The notes under the pieces are model-generated. The model searched no databases. It was not told the DNA's origin and saw only the letters and a program-made list of their open reading frames with translations. From NCBI RefSeq assembly GCF_000253115.1, contig NC_014145.1:1302001-1366000 (forward strand): a DNA stretch of 64,000 bases, read 5' to 3'. A program made the translations under genes and the position numbers. Source of the DNA: Thiomonas arsenitoxydans (lineage in GTDB: Bacteria > Pseudomonadota > Gammaproteobacteria > Burkholderiales > Burkholderiaceae_C). This document shows positions 39,001 to 47,982 of this stretch, in pieces. How positions within the stretch are numbered: the first letter of the stretch is position 1; each line of letters starts with the position of its first letter.

Positions 39001-40016
39001 GTCAGGCTTCACGCAGCGCGTTTGCCGAACTGGCCAAACTGCGCACCGGACTGTCGCCGCAAAAAAACGCCAAGGCCCCGTCCGAAGCCCCGGCGCCTCC
39101 CCGCGCGGCGCCCGGCGCGTTGGCCGCAGCACCGCGCGAAGCGCCCATCAATGTGCCCACCGATGCGCTGCAAGGACTGACGGATTGGACTTTCGACGCC
39201 CTGCCGGAACTGCTGGAGCTGCGCCGGGGCGCGCACACCCTGATCGGCTTTCCCGCCCTGGTGGACAAGGGCGGCGCGGTCGATGTGGAGGTATTCGACA
39301 CCGCCGAGGAAGCCGCACGGTTGCACCGTAGCGGCCTGCGCCGTCTGTTCGCCCTGCAACTGCGCGATCAGATCAAGCATGCGGAAAAAAATCTGCCCGG
39401 ATTCCAGCAGGCGGCGATGCAGTTCATGTCGCTGGGCACCGCCGAACTGCTGCGCGCGCAGATCGTGGATGCGGCGCTCGACCGGGCCTTTCTCGTCGAG
39501 CCGCTGCCTGCCGACAAGCCCGCTTTCGCCCAACGCTTGAGCGAGGGCAAGCCCCGTTTTCAACTGTTGGCCGCCGAAATGGCGCGGCTGGCGGCGCAGA
39601 TTCTGGATGAATACGCGCAAGTGCAGAAAAAACTCGCCGCGTTCAAGAACCAACCCGCGCTGCACGCCGACATCCGTGCCCAGCTGCAGGCCTTGTTGCC
39701 TCCGCGTTTCATCGCCGAAGCGCCGCCTGCGCAAATCGCGCACTTTCCCCGCTATCTGCAGGCCATCGGGCGGCGGCTGGATAAATTTCGCACCGATCCG
39801 GCCCGCGATGCGCAACTCGGCACCCAGCTCGCCCCTTGGCTCACCCGCTGGCAGCGCGAGGCGGCGAGTTATCACGGGCACCTGCCGCCACGCCTGCAAG
39901 AGCTGCGTTGGCTGCTCGAAGAACTGCGGGTGTCGCTGTTCGCCCAAGAGCTGCGCACGCCCATGCCGGTATCGCTCAAGCGTCTGGAAAAAGTCTGGGC
40001 GCAGTGGCAGGGCTGA
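36006..40016 (+). CDS. hrpA: ATP-dependent RNA helicase HrpA
   Basis: A 1336-residue DEAH helicase. Walker A GETGSGKTTQ lies near residue 61 and DEAH near residue 162, followed by SATIDAQRF, QRAGRCGRV and the HrpA-specific C-terminal DUF3418 region. Start 36006 or 36015. Between FAEHFAES and APVIEVSGR the protein carries about 29 residues (residues 210-240, Pro/Gly-rich) encoded by a REP-like repeat, absent in typical HrpA; the frame is kept. HrpA rescues stalled ribosomes. Confidence 0.95.
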   Translation: MSSMPESTAARPPRQRHAAAPRKPVAATPVGEVRFPEDLPVSLRREDIARALREHQVVIVCGETGSGKTTQLPKIALSIGRGLGAGGTGLIGHTQPRRLAATSIAKRVAQELGSELGAIAGYKVRFNDRLQPGASIKLMTDGILLAETQTDPLLRAYDTLIIDEAHERSLNIDVLLGYLKQLLPRRPDLKVIVTSATIDAQRFAEHFAESAPRPAPGRPKPGGAPSGGSDGAQPGAWGQSTLAPVIEVSGRLYPVEVRWRPFGVDKGDDRDQSAAICDAVDELWRLGSGDILVFLPGEREIREAEAALRKHHLDTKRVGVEILPLYARLSQAEQDRVFASGGARRIVLATNVAETSLTVPGIRYVIDAGLARVKRYSYRNKVEMLQVESISQAAAQQRAGRCGRVANGVCIRLYDEAEFAERPRFTTPEIQRSSLAAVILRMKALGLDSIEQFPFIEPPPGKAIADGYQLLTELGAVDDRNALTPLGRELARLPLDPRIGRMILEARNREALTEVLIIAAALSVQDPRERPAEAQQAADEAHRKFSDERSEFLGWLKLWAHYHAAIAHKKSQRKLWGELRGQYLSPLRLREWHDVHSQLHTLVSEQGWRLNTAEPTYEQIHCALLSGLLGNVGYKGEDDAQYLGARGIRFAIHPSSPLGRKAGRWIMAAELVETTRLYARGVARIEPQWLERVGAHLLKTSLLDPHWEKKPAQVTAFERATLYGLVVYSQRRVDFGRFDPKQAREIFLREALVAGEWDCRWPFFQHNQALIADIERLEHKARRLDVLVDEELIYAFYDQQVPDEVHGGASFDRWYRDAVRAEPKLLFLQRDELMRHEAAGITTETFPNRLKLGALELQLDYTFDPGGARDGVTLQAPLAALNQIPAQRLQWLVPGLLKEKILALLKSLPQRPRSRLVPLPQTAEAFAAQLTTAERFGQGDLLDALRDLVREHTGLALQRTDFKLETLGPHLFFNVQVIDAHGRRIDVGRDIDKLRADHGQASRSAFAELAKLRTGLSPQKNAKAPSEAPAPPRAAPGALAAAPREAPINVPTDALQGLTDWTFDALPELLELRRGAHTLIGFPALVDKGGAVDVEVFDTAEEAARLHRSGLRRLFALQLRDQIKHAEKNLPGFQQAAMQFMSLGTAELLRAQIVDAALDRAFLVEPLPADKPAFAQRLSEGKPRFQLLAAEMARLAAQILDEYAQVQKKLAAFKNQPALHADIRAQLQALLPPRFIAEAPPAQIAHFPRYLQAIGRRLDKFRTDPARDAQLGTQLAPWLTRWQREAASYHGHLPPRLQELRWLLEELRVSLFAQELRTPMPVSLKRLEKVWAQWQG
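36634..36720 (+). repeat. REP-like palindromic element inside hrpA reading frame
   Basis: GCGCTCC (36634-36640) pairs with GGAGCGT (36708-36714) apart from the terminal base, CGCCCGGC with GCCGGGCG, and a GCCCCC/GGGGGC hairpin lies inside. The sequence resembles repetitive intergenic elements common in Comamonadaceae-like genomes. It has no stop codon in the hrpA frame and is translated as a Pro/Gly-rich insert. Confidence 0.6.
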
Positions 40017-40017
40017 T

Positions 40018-40191
40018 CCCAGACTGTCCATTAGGCGGGGCTTTGCCCCTACACGGGCGCTGGCGGGCGGTTTGGGGCGTCTTGACCCCCGCGCTTCGCG
40101 CCCATAGCGACGGCTATGGGCTTGTCGCGCAGGGGCCAATCCATCCCCAAGCCGCCGCGCCATCATCCCGTGTCCTAATGAACAATCTGGG
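40018..40191. repeat. 174-bp nested palindrome (MITE/REP-like) between hrpA and ccoI
   Basis: Outer arms CCCAGACTGTCCATTAGG (40018-40035) and CCTAATGAACAATCTGGG (40174-40191) pair at 16 of 18 positions. Inside, ACACGGG pairs with CCCGTGT, and the GGCGGGCGG/TTTGGGG region partly with CCCCAAGCCGCCG. CCCATAG/CTATGGG forms a central hairpin. The whole gap is probably one mobile or structured element; no ORF is supported. Confidence 0.6.
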
Positions 40192-40229
40192 CTGATCCGG
40201 GAATACCCTCGACAATGTATAGATACTTC

Positions 40230-40243
40230 TTGATACATCTCAA
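40230..40243. promoter_or_regulatory. FNR/Anr box upstream of ccoI
   Basis: TTGAT-ACAT-CTCAA matches the FNR palindrome TTGAT-N4-ATCAA at 9 of 10 arm positions. It lies 27 bases before the ccoI start at 40270, so oxygen-limited activation is likely. The FNR-type gene at 48521-49258 could be the regulator. Confidence 0.7.
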
Positions 40244-40269
40244 GGCAGGGTGAGGGCGCAGTTTCTAGC

Positions 40270-42783
40270 ATGGTCATCATGTCGAGTTCCATCCTTCCCC
40301 TGTCCAGCGCCCCCAATCAGATGCCGAAGCACCCTGCTGAAGCGACCGGCTGCTATCACTGCAGCCTGCCTTTGGGCGACGCGCCGGTGCGCATGGAGCT
40401 GGACGGGCAGTGGCGCAGCTTTTGTTGCCAGGGCTGCGCGGCGGCCGCCGAGATCATCGTGCAGGGCGGGTTGTGCGCCTATTACGACCGCCGCACCGCA
40501 GGCGAAGGCGCGCTGGCCGCGCTGCCGTGCGAAGAGATCGACAAACTCCATCAACAGTGGATGGCGCTGGCCGACCCGGCGTTTCTCTCTGCCTATGCCA
40601 CGTCGCTGGGCGAGGGCCGGTGGAGCACTCAGATTGCGGTCGATGGCATTCATTGCGGCGCCTGCGTCTGGCTGATCGAGCAGCGGCTGCGGGCCATACC
40701 GGGCGTGCTCGCCGCCACGGTGAACTACTCCACCCGCCGCGTGGCGTTGCAGTGGGACGCCAACACCGTGCAACTGGCGCAGGTGTTTCAGGCGCTGGCC
40801 GAGGTGGGTTATCGCCCGCTGCCCAACGCGCGTCACCAGAGCGAGCTCAATCACCGCCGCGCCCGTCGCTTGGCCATTTTGCGCACCCTCGTGGCCTGGC
40901 TGGCGATGATGCAGGTGATGATGTTCGCCTGGCCGGGCTACCTCGATGCCGAGGGGCTCAACGCGGCAGAGCAGGGCATTTTCCAGTGGGGCAGCCTGGC
41001 GCTCACCTTGCCCGCCTTGCTGTTTTCCGGCTGGCCTTTCCTCATGGGGGCGCTGCGCGACGTGCGCAACCGTCGCCTGGGGATGGACGTGCCCGTCACT
41101 CTCGGTCTGTGGAGCGCGTTTGCCGCCAGTGTGTGGAGCGTGCTGCACGGCGAGAGCCATGTGTATTTCGACTCGGTGGTGATGTTTCTCGCTCTGTTGC
41201 TCACCGCGCGCCTGATCGAAGACGGCCTGCGCCAGCGCAGCCTGAACGCGGCCGAGGAACTGATGGAACAACTGCCCGCCGCCGTGCGGGTGCGAGCCAG
41301 CGGCGAAGAAGAGTGGCGCAGTGTGGCCATTACCCAGGTGCGCGCAGGCGATGAGGTGGAGTTGCCCAGCGGCAGCGCCGCCGCGGTGGACGGCGTGGTG
41401 ATCTCGGGCGCGTCATTAGTGGACGAAGCCCTGCTCACCGGCGAGAGCCATGCCGTGCCCAAACAGGCGGGCGACGCCATTCTGGCGGGCAGCATGAACC
41501 GGCAATCGCCGCTGATCGTGCGGGCCACGCAAACCGGCGCGGGCACGCGCATCGCGCAAATGGTTGAGCTGATGCAGCATGCGCTGGCCAGCAAGCCGCG
41601 CTCGGCCCAGTTGGCCGACATCGCCGCGCAATGGTTCACGCTGGGTTTGCTGGCGGTGGCCGCGCTTACCGTGCTGCTGTGGTGGTGGCTCGATCCGGCG
41701 CGCATCGTGCCGACACTGGTGGCCGTGCTGGTGGTGAGCTGCCCCTGTGCCTTGTCGCTGGCGGTGCCTGCGGCGCTGGCGGCGTCCACCGCGCAACTCT
41801 CGCGGCACGGCGTGCTGCTCGCTCGCGGTCACGCGCTCGACCGTGCGCCGCAGGTCGATCTCTGGTTGTTCGACAAGACCGGCACGCTGACCACGGCCGA
41901 ACCCGTTGTCTCGGCCGTGCGCCTGCTCAATCCGTCCTACAGCCGTGAGCAGGTGCTGGCGTTGGCGCGCGCGCTGGAGCAGGGGGTGCAGCATCCGCTC
42001 GCGCGGGCGTTCATGGCGTCTGCCGCGCAGGGCGACGCCGTAGAAGCGGTGCAGGATTTGCGCGCTGTGCCGCATGGCGGCATGCAGGGCGTGTGGCAGG
42101 GACAGACGCTGCGGCTGGGGCATGCAGCCTTCTCGGGTGTGGCGCAAGCGCAGCCGCCCGAAGCCAGCGATATTCCGCTCACCCGGCTTGGCCTGAGCCT
42201 CGATGGGCGTGCGCTGGCCGTGTTCGACATCGCCGAAACGCTGCGCCCCGGTGCGCAGGAGGCCTTGCAGTCGCTGCAAGCCGCTGGCGCCGAGGTTGCG
42301 GTGTTGTCGGGCGATGCGGTACGTACCGTTCAGGCCTGGGCCACGCGGCTCGGCGTGGCGCGCGCCGAGGGCGGCCTGAGCCCGGAGGACAAGCTCGAAC
42401 GCGTGCGCCAATGGCGCGCGCAGGGGCGGGTGGTGGCGATGGTGGGCGACGGGGTGAACGATGCCCCGGTGCTGGCGGCAGCCGATCTCTCGGTGAGCTT
42501 TGCCGGCGCCGCGCCGATTGCCCGGGCCGGGGCCGATGTCATCTTGCATCACCCGGACATGCGCGCCTTGCCGCGGCTGGTCGCCACCGGACGGCGCACG
42601 GTGGGCGTGATGCGGCAGAACCTGATCTGGGCCGTGGTCTACAACCTGCTGGCGATTCCGCTGGCGGTGGCGGGTTTCATCACCCCGGTCTGGGCGGCGG
42701 TTGGCATGAGTACCTCCTCGCTGCTGGTGGTGCTCAATGCAGCCCGCCTGGCGCGCCGCGATCGTGTTGCGCCCACTCTTTGA
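40270..42783 (+). CDS. ccoI: Copper-exporting P1B-ATPase CcoI (FixI), cbb3 oxidase assembly
   Basis: An 837-residue P-type ATPase. An N-terminal Cys-rich domain (CYHCSLPLG, CCQGCAA) and an HMA domain (GIHCGACVWLIEQ) precede the CPC membrane motif VVSCPCALSLAVP, the phosphorylation site DKTGTLT and the hinge MVGDGVNDAPVLAAADLS. This subfamily loads copper for cbb3 oxidase. An alternative ATG lies at 40279. ccoS follows by 9 bases. Confidence 0.95.
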   Translation: MVIMSSSILPLSSAPNQMPKHPAEATGCYHCSLPLGDAPVRMELDGQWRSFCCQGCAAAAEIIVQGGLCAYYDRRTAGEGALAALPCEEIDKLHQQWMALADPAFLSAYATSLGEGRWSTQIAVDGIHCGACVWLIEQRLRAIPGVLAATVNYSTRRVALQWDANTVQLAQVFQALAEVGYRPLPNARHQSELNHRRARRLAILRTLVAWLAMMQVMMFAWPGYLDAEGLNAAEQGIFQWGSLALTLPALLFSGWPFLMGALRDVRNRRLGMDVPVTLGLWSAFAASVWSVLHGESHVYFDSVVMFLALLLTARLIEDGLRQRSLNAAEELMEQLPAAVRVRASGEEEWRSVAITQVRAGDEVELPSGSAAAVDGVVISGASLVDEALLTGESHAVPKQAGDAILAGSMNRQSPLIVRATQTGAGTRIAQMVELMQHALASKPRSAQLADIAAQWFTLGLLAVAALTVLLWWWLDPARIVPTLVAVLVVSCPCALSLAVPAALAASTAQLSRHGVLLARGHALDRAPQVDLWLFDKTGTLTTAEPVVSAVRLLNPSYSREQVLALARALEQGVQHPLARAFMASAAQGDAVEAVQDLRAVPHGGMQGVWQGQTLRLGHAAFSGVAQAQPPEASDIPLTRLGLSLDGRALAVFDIAETLRPGAQEALQSLQAAGAEVAVLSGDAVRTVQAWATRLGVARAEGGLSPEDKLERVRQWRAQGRVVAMVGDGVNDAPVLAAADLSVSFAGAAPIARAGADVILHHPDMRALPRLVATGRRTVGVMRQNLIWAVVYNLLAIPLAVAGFITPVWAAVGMSTSSLLVVLNAARLARRDRVAPTL

Positions 42784-42792
42784 AAGCGCGCC

Positions 42793-43011
42793 ATGGAAGG
42801 CTCTCTGCTCATTCTCATCCCCATCAGTGTGCTGCTGGTGCTGCTCATCGTGGGGGTGCTGTGGTGGGCGGCGCGCAGCGGTCAGTTCGACGATATGGAA
42901 GGTCCGGCCCACGCCATTCTGATGGACGACGATAAACCCAAACCTGAGTCTTTACCCGAGAAAGAGGCAGAGAAATCCGCCGACGCTGAAGGGCCGCAAC
43001 AACGGACTTGA
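42793..43011 (+). CDS. ccoS: cbb3 oxidase maturation protein CcoS
   Basis: A 72-residue protein with one N-terminal membrane helix (LLILIPISVLLVLLIVGVLWW) and then ARSGQFDDMEGPAHAIL, the CcoS signature. Needed for cofactor insertion into cbb3 oxidase. Follows ccoI. Confidence 0.93.
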   Translation: MEGSLLILIPISVLLVLLIVGVLWWAARSGQFDDMEGPAHAILMDDDKPKPESLPEKEAEKSADAEGPQQRT

Positions 43012-43095
43012 TCTGCACATTGCGGCAAGGTGTCGCATTGACAGCGCAGCGACCCCGGCCACTTCCTAGTGCTTACCCTTACGAAATGAAATGTG

Positions 43096-43109
43096 TTGAT
43101 ACATGTCAA
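43096..43109. promoter_or_regulatory. FNR/Anr box upstream of ccoN
   Basis: TTGAT-ACAT-GTCAA matches the FNR palindrome at 9 of 10 arm positions. Placed at -41.5, it predicts a start of transcription near 43144, before ccoN at 43182. Confidence 0.75.
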
Positions 43110-43181
43110 TTCAGTGTGTCCATAAGTAAATGACCATACTCTACATTACGGTTCGTTACTTCTTATCAACAGGTGGAGCAG

Positions 43182-44624
43182 ATGAGCGATCTGACGCTTA
43201 AACAGACTTACAACTACGCGCTGGTGCGCAAATTCACCGTCATGACCCTGGTTTGGGCCGTGGTGGGCATGCTGGTTGGCGTGTTCATTGCGGTGCAACT
43301 GGTCTTTCCCGACATGACCTACGGCATGGAGTGGCTGAGCTGGGGGCGTTTGCGTCCACTGCACACCAATGCGGTGATTTTCGGTTTTGGCGGTACGGCG
43401 CTGTTCGCGACCTCTTACTACATCGTGCAGCGCACTTGTCAGGTGCCGCTGTTCGCGCCCAAGCTGGCTGAGTTCACCTTCTGGGGATGGACGGCGGTCA
43501 TCGTGCTGTGCGCCATCACCTATCCGCTGGGCATCACCAGCGGCAAGGAATACGCTGAACAGGAATGGCCGATCAGCCTGCTGATCGTCGTGACCTGGGT
43601 GGCGTATGCCGTGGTGTTTTTCGGCACCATCATGAAGCGGAAGACGCCGCACATCTATGTGGCGAACTGGTTCTTCGGCGCCTACATCATCACCATTGCG
43701 CTGCTCTACATCGTCAACAACATCAAGCTGCCCATCAGCCTGCTGTCGTGGAAGAGCTACTCGGTGTACGGCGGCGCGCAGGACGCGATGATCCAGTGGT
43801 GGTACGGCCACAACGCCGTGGGCTTCTTCCTCACCACCTCCTTCCTGGGCATGATGTACTACTTCATCCCCAAGCAGGCCGAGCGCCCGATCTATTCGTA
43901 CCGCCTGTCCATCGTGCACTTTTGGGCGCTGATCTTCACTTATATGTGGGCCGGCCCGCACCACCTGCTGTACACCGCGCTGCCCGACTGGACGCAGTCG
44001 CTGGGGATGGTGTTCTCGCTCATCCTGCTGGCGCCGAGCTGGGGTGGCATGATCAACGGCATGATGACTCTGTCGGGCGCCTGGTACAAGCTGCGCGAAG
44101 ATCCCATCCTCAAGTTCCTGATCACCGCGCTGTCGTTCTACGGCATGTCCACCTTCGAAGGGCCGATGCTCTCCGTCAAGACGGTGAGCGCGCTGGGTCA
44201 CTACACCGACTGGATCATCGGCCATGTGCATTCCGGCGCCATGGGCTGGGTGGGCATGATCACCATGGGCAGCCTGTACTACCTGATTCCGCGCCTGTGG
44301 GGCCAGACTCAGATGTGGAGCAAGCGCCTCATCGAAGTCCACTTCTGGACGGCGACCATCGGCGTGGTGCTCTACATCGCCTCGCTGTGGGTGGCTGGTG
44401 TGACCGAAGGGCTGATGTGGCGCGCCATGCAGGCTGATGGTTCGCTGACCTACAGCTTCATCGAGAGCGTCAAGGCGGTCATTCCCCTCTACGTCATTCG
44501 CGCCATCGGCGGCTCGATCTATCTCTTCGGCATGTGCCTGATGGTCTACAACGCCTATCGAACCATCCGCCAGGGCAAGCCCGTCGACGCGCCGGTGCCC
44601 GCACTGAGCGTGGCCCACGCCTGA
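43182..44624 (+). CDS. ccoN: cbb3-type cytochrome c oxidase catalytic subunit CcoN
   Basis: A 480-residue, 12-helix haem-copper oxidase subunit. Conserved histidines occur in [12 protein letters not shown] (haem), [13 protein letters not shown] and [10 protein letters not shown] (CuB), and [11 protein letters not shown] (haems). It reduces O2 with high affinity in the inner membrane. Start 43182, after an AGGTGGAG site. Confidence 0.97.
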   Translation: MSDLTLKQTYNYALVRKFTVMTLVWAVVGMLVGVFIAVQLVFPDMTYGMEWLSWGRLRPLHTNAVIFGFGGTALFATSYYIVQRTCQVPLFAPKLAEFTFWGWTAVIVLCAITYPLGITSGKEYAEQEWPISLLIVVTWVAYAVVFFGTIMKRKTPHIYVANWFFGAYIITIALLYIVNNIKLPISLLSWKSYSVYGGAQDAMIQWWYGHNAVGFFLTTSFLGMMYYFIPKQAERPIYSYRLSIVHFWALIFTYMWAGPHHLLYTALPDWTQSLGMVFSLILLAPSWGGMINGMMTLSGAWYKLREDPILKFLITALSFYGMSTFEGPMLSVKTVSALGHYTDWIIGHVHSGAMGWVGMITMGSLYYLIPRLWGQTQMWSKRLIEVHFWTATIGVVLYIASLWVAGVTEGLMWRAMQADGSLTYSFIESVKAVIPLYVIRAIGGSIYLFGMCLMVYNAYRTIRQGKPVDAPVPALSVAHA

Positions 44625-44643
44625 TCACGATTCGGAGATATTC

Positions 44644-45285
44644 ATGGCAACTTTTAATCACGAGACCATCGAGAAGAACGTGGGTCTGATGATCGTGCTG
44701 GTGGCGATCGTCGTCAGCATCGCCGGGCTGGTTCAGCTCGTGCCCCTGTTTTTCGACAAGAGCACGACCCAGCCCATTCCCGGCGTCAAGCCCTACACCG
44801 CCTTGCAGCTCGAAGGTCGCGATGTGTATCTGGCCGAGGGCTGCTACCTCTGTCACTCACAGATGATCCGCCCGCTGCGCGCCGAGGTCGAGCGCTATGG
44901 CCACTACTCGGTGGCGGGTGAGTCGGTTTACGACCATCCCTTCCAGTGGGGCAGCAAGCGTACCGGCCCCGATCTGGCCCGCGTCGGCGGCAAGTATTCC
45001 GACGAGTGGCAGCGCCTGCATCTGCGTCAACCGCGCGATCTTGTGCCCGAAAGCATCATGCCGGCCTACACCTGGCTGCAGCACCAGCCTGCCGAGGCCA
45101 ATCAGATCCAGGCCAAGATGCGCGCCATGAAAACTCTGGGCGTGCCTTACACCGAAGCCGAGATCGCTGCGGCGCCGCAAGAGCTCGAAGGCAAGACCAA
45201 GGAAGACGCGCTGATCGCCTACCTGCAGGGTTTGGGCACGGCGCTGAGCAACTACAAGTCCAAGGCCAACTACATCAACTACTGA
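44644..45285 (+). CDS. ccoO: cbb3 oxidase monohaem subunit CcoO
   Basis: 213 residues; one N-terminal helix ([23 protein letters not shown]) and a periplasmic haem-c motif CYLCHS with a later Met ligand. 19 bases after ccoN. Confidence 0.96.
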   Translation: MATFNHETIEKNVGLMIVLVAIVVSIAGLVQLVPLFFDKSTTQPIPGVKPYTALQLEGRDVYLAEGCYLCHSQMIRPLRAEVERYGHYSVAGESVYDHPFQWGSKRTGPDLARVGGKYSDEWQRLHLRQPRDLVPESIMPAYTWLQHQPAEANQIQAKMRAMKTLGVPYTEAEIAAAPQELEGKTKEDALIAYLQGLGTALSNYKSKANYINY

Positions 45286-45294
45286 GGAAGCGCC

Positions 45295-45489
45295 ATGTCC
45301 TTCGGCTCGATCGTTCTCGTTCTCTCCATGGTGGTCTTCGCCGGCATCGTGTGGTGGGCGTTTTCGCCCCGGTTCAAAAAGACGCATGAAAAGGACGGAA
45401 TGATCCCTTTCCTCGATTCCAAGAATCACCCGCCCGAGTCTTTCGACAAGGGCGATGAGTCCAAGACCTCCGACAAGACCAAATCATGA
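45295..45489 (+). CDS. ccoQ: cbb3 oxidase small subunit CcoQ
   Basis: 64 residues with a single membrane helix (SIVLVLSMVVFAGIVWWAF), then a polar tail PFLDSKNHPPE. Stabilises the complex. Overlaps ccoP by 4 bases (ATGA). Confidence 0.88.
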   Translation: MSFGSIVLVLSMVVFAGIVWWAFSPRFKKTHEKDGMIPFLDSKNHPPESFDKGDESKTSDKTKS

Positions 45490-46430
45490 ACCAGTTCTAT
45501 TCCCCCGGGTGGGCCTTCTGGATCGGCGGCGTCACCATTGTTTCCATCGTTGCCCTGTTCCTTTTTCTGCGCGGTACAGCACGGCAAACCGTGTTTCGCG
45601 ACAAGGCGGGCAATCCCATCGCTACGACCGGCCATGTCTGGGACGGTGATCTGCAGGAGTTCAACAACCCCTTGCCGCGCTGGTGGATGGGGCTGTTCAT
45701 CCTGACACTGATTTTTGCAGTGATCTACCTGTCGCTCTACGGCGGCCTGGCGTTTTACAAGGGCATCCTCGGGTATTCCAGCGACAAGATGTACCAGCAG
45801 GAATCGGCCGCGTTCGATGCGCGCATTGAGCCCCTGTATGCGGCCTACATGAAAACGCCGATTCCCGAACTCGCCGCCAACCCCACGGCCATGGCCACTG
45901 GTCAGCGCATGTTTCTGACCTATTGCTCCCAGTGTCATGGATCAGACGCGGGGGGCACCAAGGGCTTTCCCAACTTGACCGTCCACAACGCCAATGCCTG
46001 GCTGTACGGCAACAGCCCCGAGGTTTTGGTGGAAACCCTTACCAACGGCCGCTTGGGCATGATGCCGCCGATGGAGGCCGCGGTTGGCGGCAAACCCGGC
46101 GTGCTCGCCGTGGCTAATTATGTGCGCAGCCTCAGCGGCATGAAGCACGATGCCCAACTGGCGGCTCAGGGCAAGCCCTTGTTCGCCACGGCCTGCGCGG
46201 CTTGCCACGGCGCCGACGGCACGGGCAACAAGGCTCTGGGCGCCCCCGATCTGGCCGACCCCAAGCGGCAGTGGCTGTTCGGGTCGAGCATCGAAACCAT
46301 TTCGCACACCATTGAGAAGGGTCGTGCCGGCCAGATGCCTGCGCAGAAAGACTTTCTCTCGCCCGAAAAGATTCACTTACTTGCGGCCTACGTTTACAGC
46401 ATCAGTCATGGTGCGCAAGCGGCGAAGTAA
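45486..46430 (+). CDS. ccoP: cbb3 oxidase dihaem subunit CcoP
   Basis: 314 residues with two membrane helices and two c-type haem motifs (CSQCHG, CAACHG), the normal CcoP layout. It passes electrons to CcoO. Confidence 0.96.
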   Translation: MNQFYSPGWAFWIGGVTIVSIVALFLFLRGTARQTVFRDKAGNPIATTGHVWDGDLQEFNNPLPRWWMGLFILTLIFAVIYLSLYGGLAFYKGILGYSSDKMYQQESAAFDARIEPLYAAYMKTPIPELAANPTAMATGQRMFLTYCSQCHGSDAGGTKGFPNLTVHNANAWLYGNSPEVLVETLTNGRLGMMPPMEAAVGGKPGVLAVANYVRSLSGMKHDAQLAAQGKPLFATACAACHGADGTGNKALGAPDLADPKRQWLFGSSIETISHTIEKGRAGQMPAQKDFLSPEKIHLLAAYVYSISHGAQAAK

Positions 46431-46537
46431 GTCCAGTCCTCGATTCTTTTCATTCTCTGACCCACATCGGGGCGCAAGATCAAATGCGCCCCGATGCCGC
46501 TTGAGTCAGTCCCGTATTTTTCAGCCCGGAACGTGCG

Positions 46538-47956
46538 ATGAACGCCAAGGCGCCAGAACCCAGCGACGACGATATTTCAGCCTCTGAAGAGTGGCTGTAC
46601 GAGGTTCGCAAAAAAATCTACTCCCGCTCCGTCACCGGTTGGTTCAATAACTGGCGGGTGTTCATGGTGGTGTTCACCCAGGCGCTGTTCTACGGCTTGC
46701 CCTGGTTGCAGTGGGATGGCCGTCAGGCCGTGCTGCTCGATCTGTCCACCCGGAAGTTCTACTTCTTCGGCATGATTCTGTGGCCGCAGGACGTGATCTT
46801 CCTCGCTCTGCTGCTGATCATCTCGGCCTACGGTTTGTTTTTGTTCACGGCCATCGCTGGGCGACTGTTTTGCGGCTATGCCTGCCCGCAAACGGTGTAC
46901 ACCGAAATTTTCATGTGGATCGAGCGCAAGGTCGAGGGCGACCGACTGGCACGCATCCGCCTCGACGGCTCCGATTGGAATGCCCGCAAGATCAGCAAGA
47001 AAGCGCTCAAACACGGGTTGTGGATTGCAGTGGCCTTGTGGACGGGCTTCACCTTCGTGGGCTACTTCACGCCCATTCTGACCTTGGCCGGTCAGGTCAT
47101 CAGCGCAAACCTAGGCCCCTGGCAGACGTTCTGGATTTTGTTCTACGGCTTCGCCACCTATGGCAACGCCGGGTTCATGCGCGAGCAGGTCTGCAAGTAC
47201 ATGTGCCCTTATGCCCGCTTTCAGTCGGTGATGATCGACAAGGACACGCTCATCGTCACCTACGACACCGAACGGGGCGAGCCGCGCGGCAAACGGGGCA
47301 AACATGTCGACCCGCGCGCGCAAGGCAAGGGCGATTGCGTGGACTGCAGCATCTGCGTGCAAGTCTGCCCGACGGGCATCGATATCCGCGATGGCCTGCA
47401 GTACATGTGCATCGGCTGCGGCGCCTGTGTCGATGCCTGCGATCAGGTCATGGACAAGGTGGGTTATCCGCGCGGGCTGATTCGCTACTCCAGCGAAAAC
47501 GCCATGAAGAACAAGTGGAGCAAGCGCCAGCAATGGGCGCATCTGCTGCGACCACGCATTCTTATTTACTCGGCATTGCTGCTCATCATGGTGGGGCTGT
47601 TCGTCGGCGGGCTGGCCACGCGCGACCCCTTGAAGATGAATGTGATGCGTGATCGCGGCGTGCTGTCGCGCGAAATTCCCGGTGGTCTGGTCGAGAACGT
47701 CTATCAGATCCAGCTGATGAACACCACGGAAAAGGCGCGAAAGATTCGCGTCGAGGTCAAGGGCCTGGAGGGCGTGGCGGTGCATGATCGAAATACCTAC
47801 GAGTTGCCCGCATCGACCAATATTCTCGAGCCGCTGGAAGTGACTATTCCAGTCGACAACGCGAAGAAGGGCGTTTACAAAATCGAGATCATTGCCACAT
47901 CGGAAGGCGAAAAGCCGATCTCTGCGTCGAGCAAGACCACCTTCATCGTCCCTTGA
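46538..47956 (+). CDS. ccoG: Fe-S protein CcoG (FixG), cbb3 copper reduction
   Basis: 472 residues with membrane helices, GYACPQTVYTEIFMWIE, and two [4Fe-4S] motifs (CVDCSICVQVCPTGID, CIGCGACVDACDQ). A C-terminal Ig-like domain follows. CcoG is proposed to reduce Cu(II) for CcoI. Preceded by a 107-bp gap with no FNR box seen. Confidence 0.95.
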   Translation: MNAKAPEPSDDDISASEEWLYEVRKKIYSRSVTGWFNNWRVFMVVFTQALFYGLPWLQWDGRQAVLLDLSTRKFYFFGMILWPQDVIFLALLLIISAYGLFLFTAIAGRLFCGYACPQTVYTEIFMWIERKVEGDRLARIRLDGSDWNARKISKKALKHGLWIAVALWTGFTFVGYFTPILTLAGQVISANLGPWQTFWILFYGFATYGNAGFMREQVCKYMCPYARFQSVMIDKDTLIVTYDTERGEPRGKRGKHVDPRAQGKGDCVDCSICVQVCPTGIDIRDGLQYMCIGCGACVDACDQVMDKVGYPRGLIRYSSENAMKNKWSKRQQWAHLLRPRILIYSALLLIMVGLFVGGLATRDPLKMNVMRDRGVLSREIPGGLVENVYQIQLMNTTEKARKIRVEVKGLEGVAVHDRNTYELPASTNILEPLEVTIPVDNAKKGVYKIEIIATSEGEKPISASSKTTFIVP

Positions 47957-47982
47957 ACACCCGAACCGCAGGAGAAGTTTCC

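Noticed and set aside
43146..44618. 490-codon minus-strand open frame over ccoN
   Set aside because: Mirror of CcoN codons (HHPQ-rich); ccoN itself is unmistakable.
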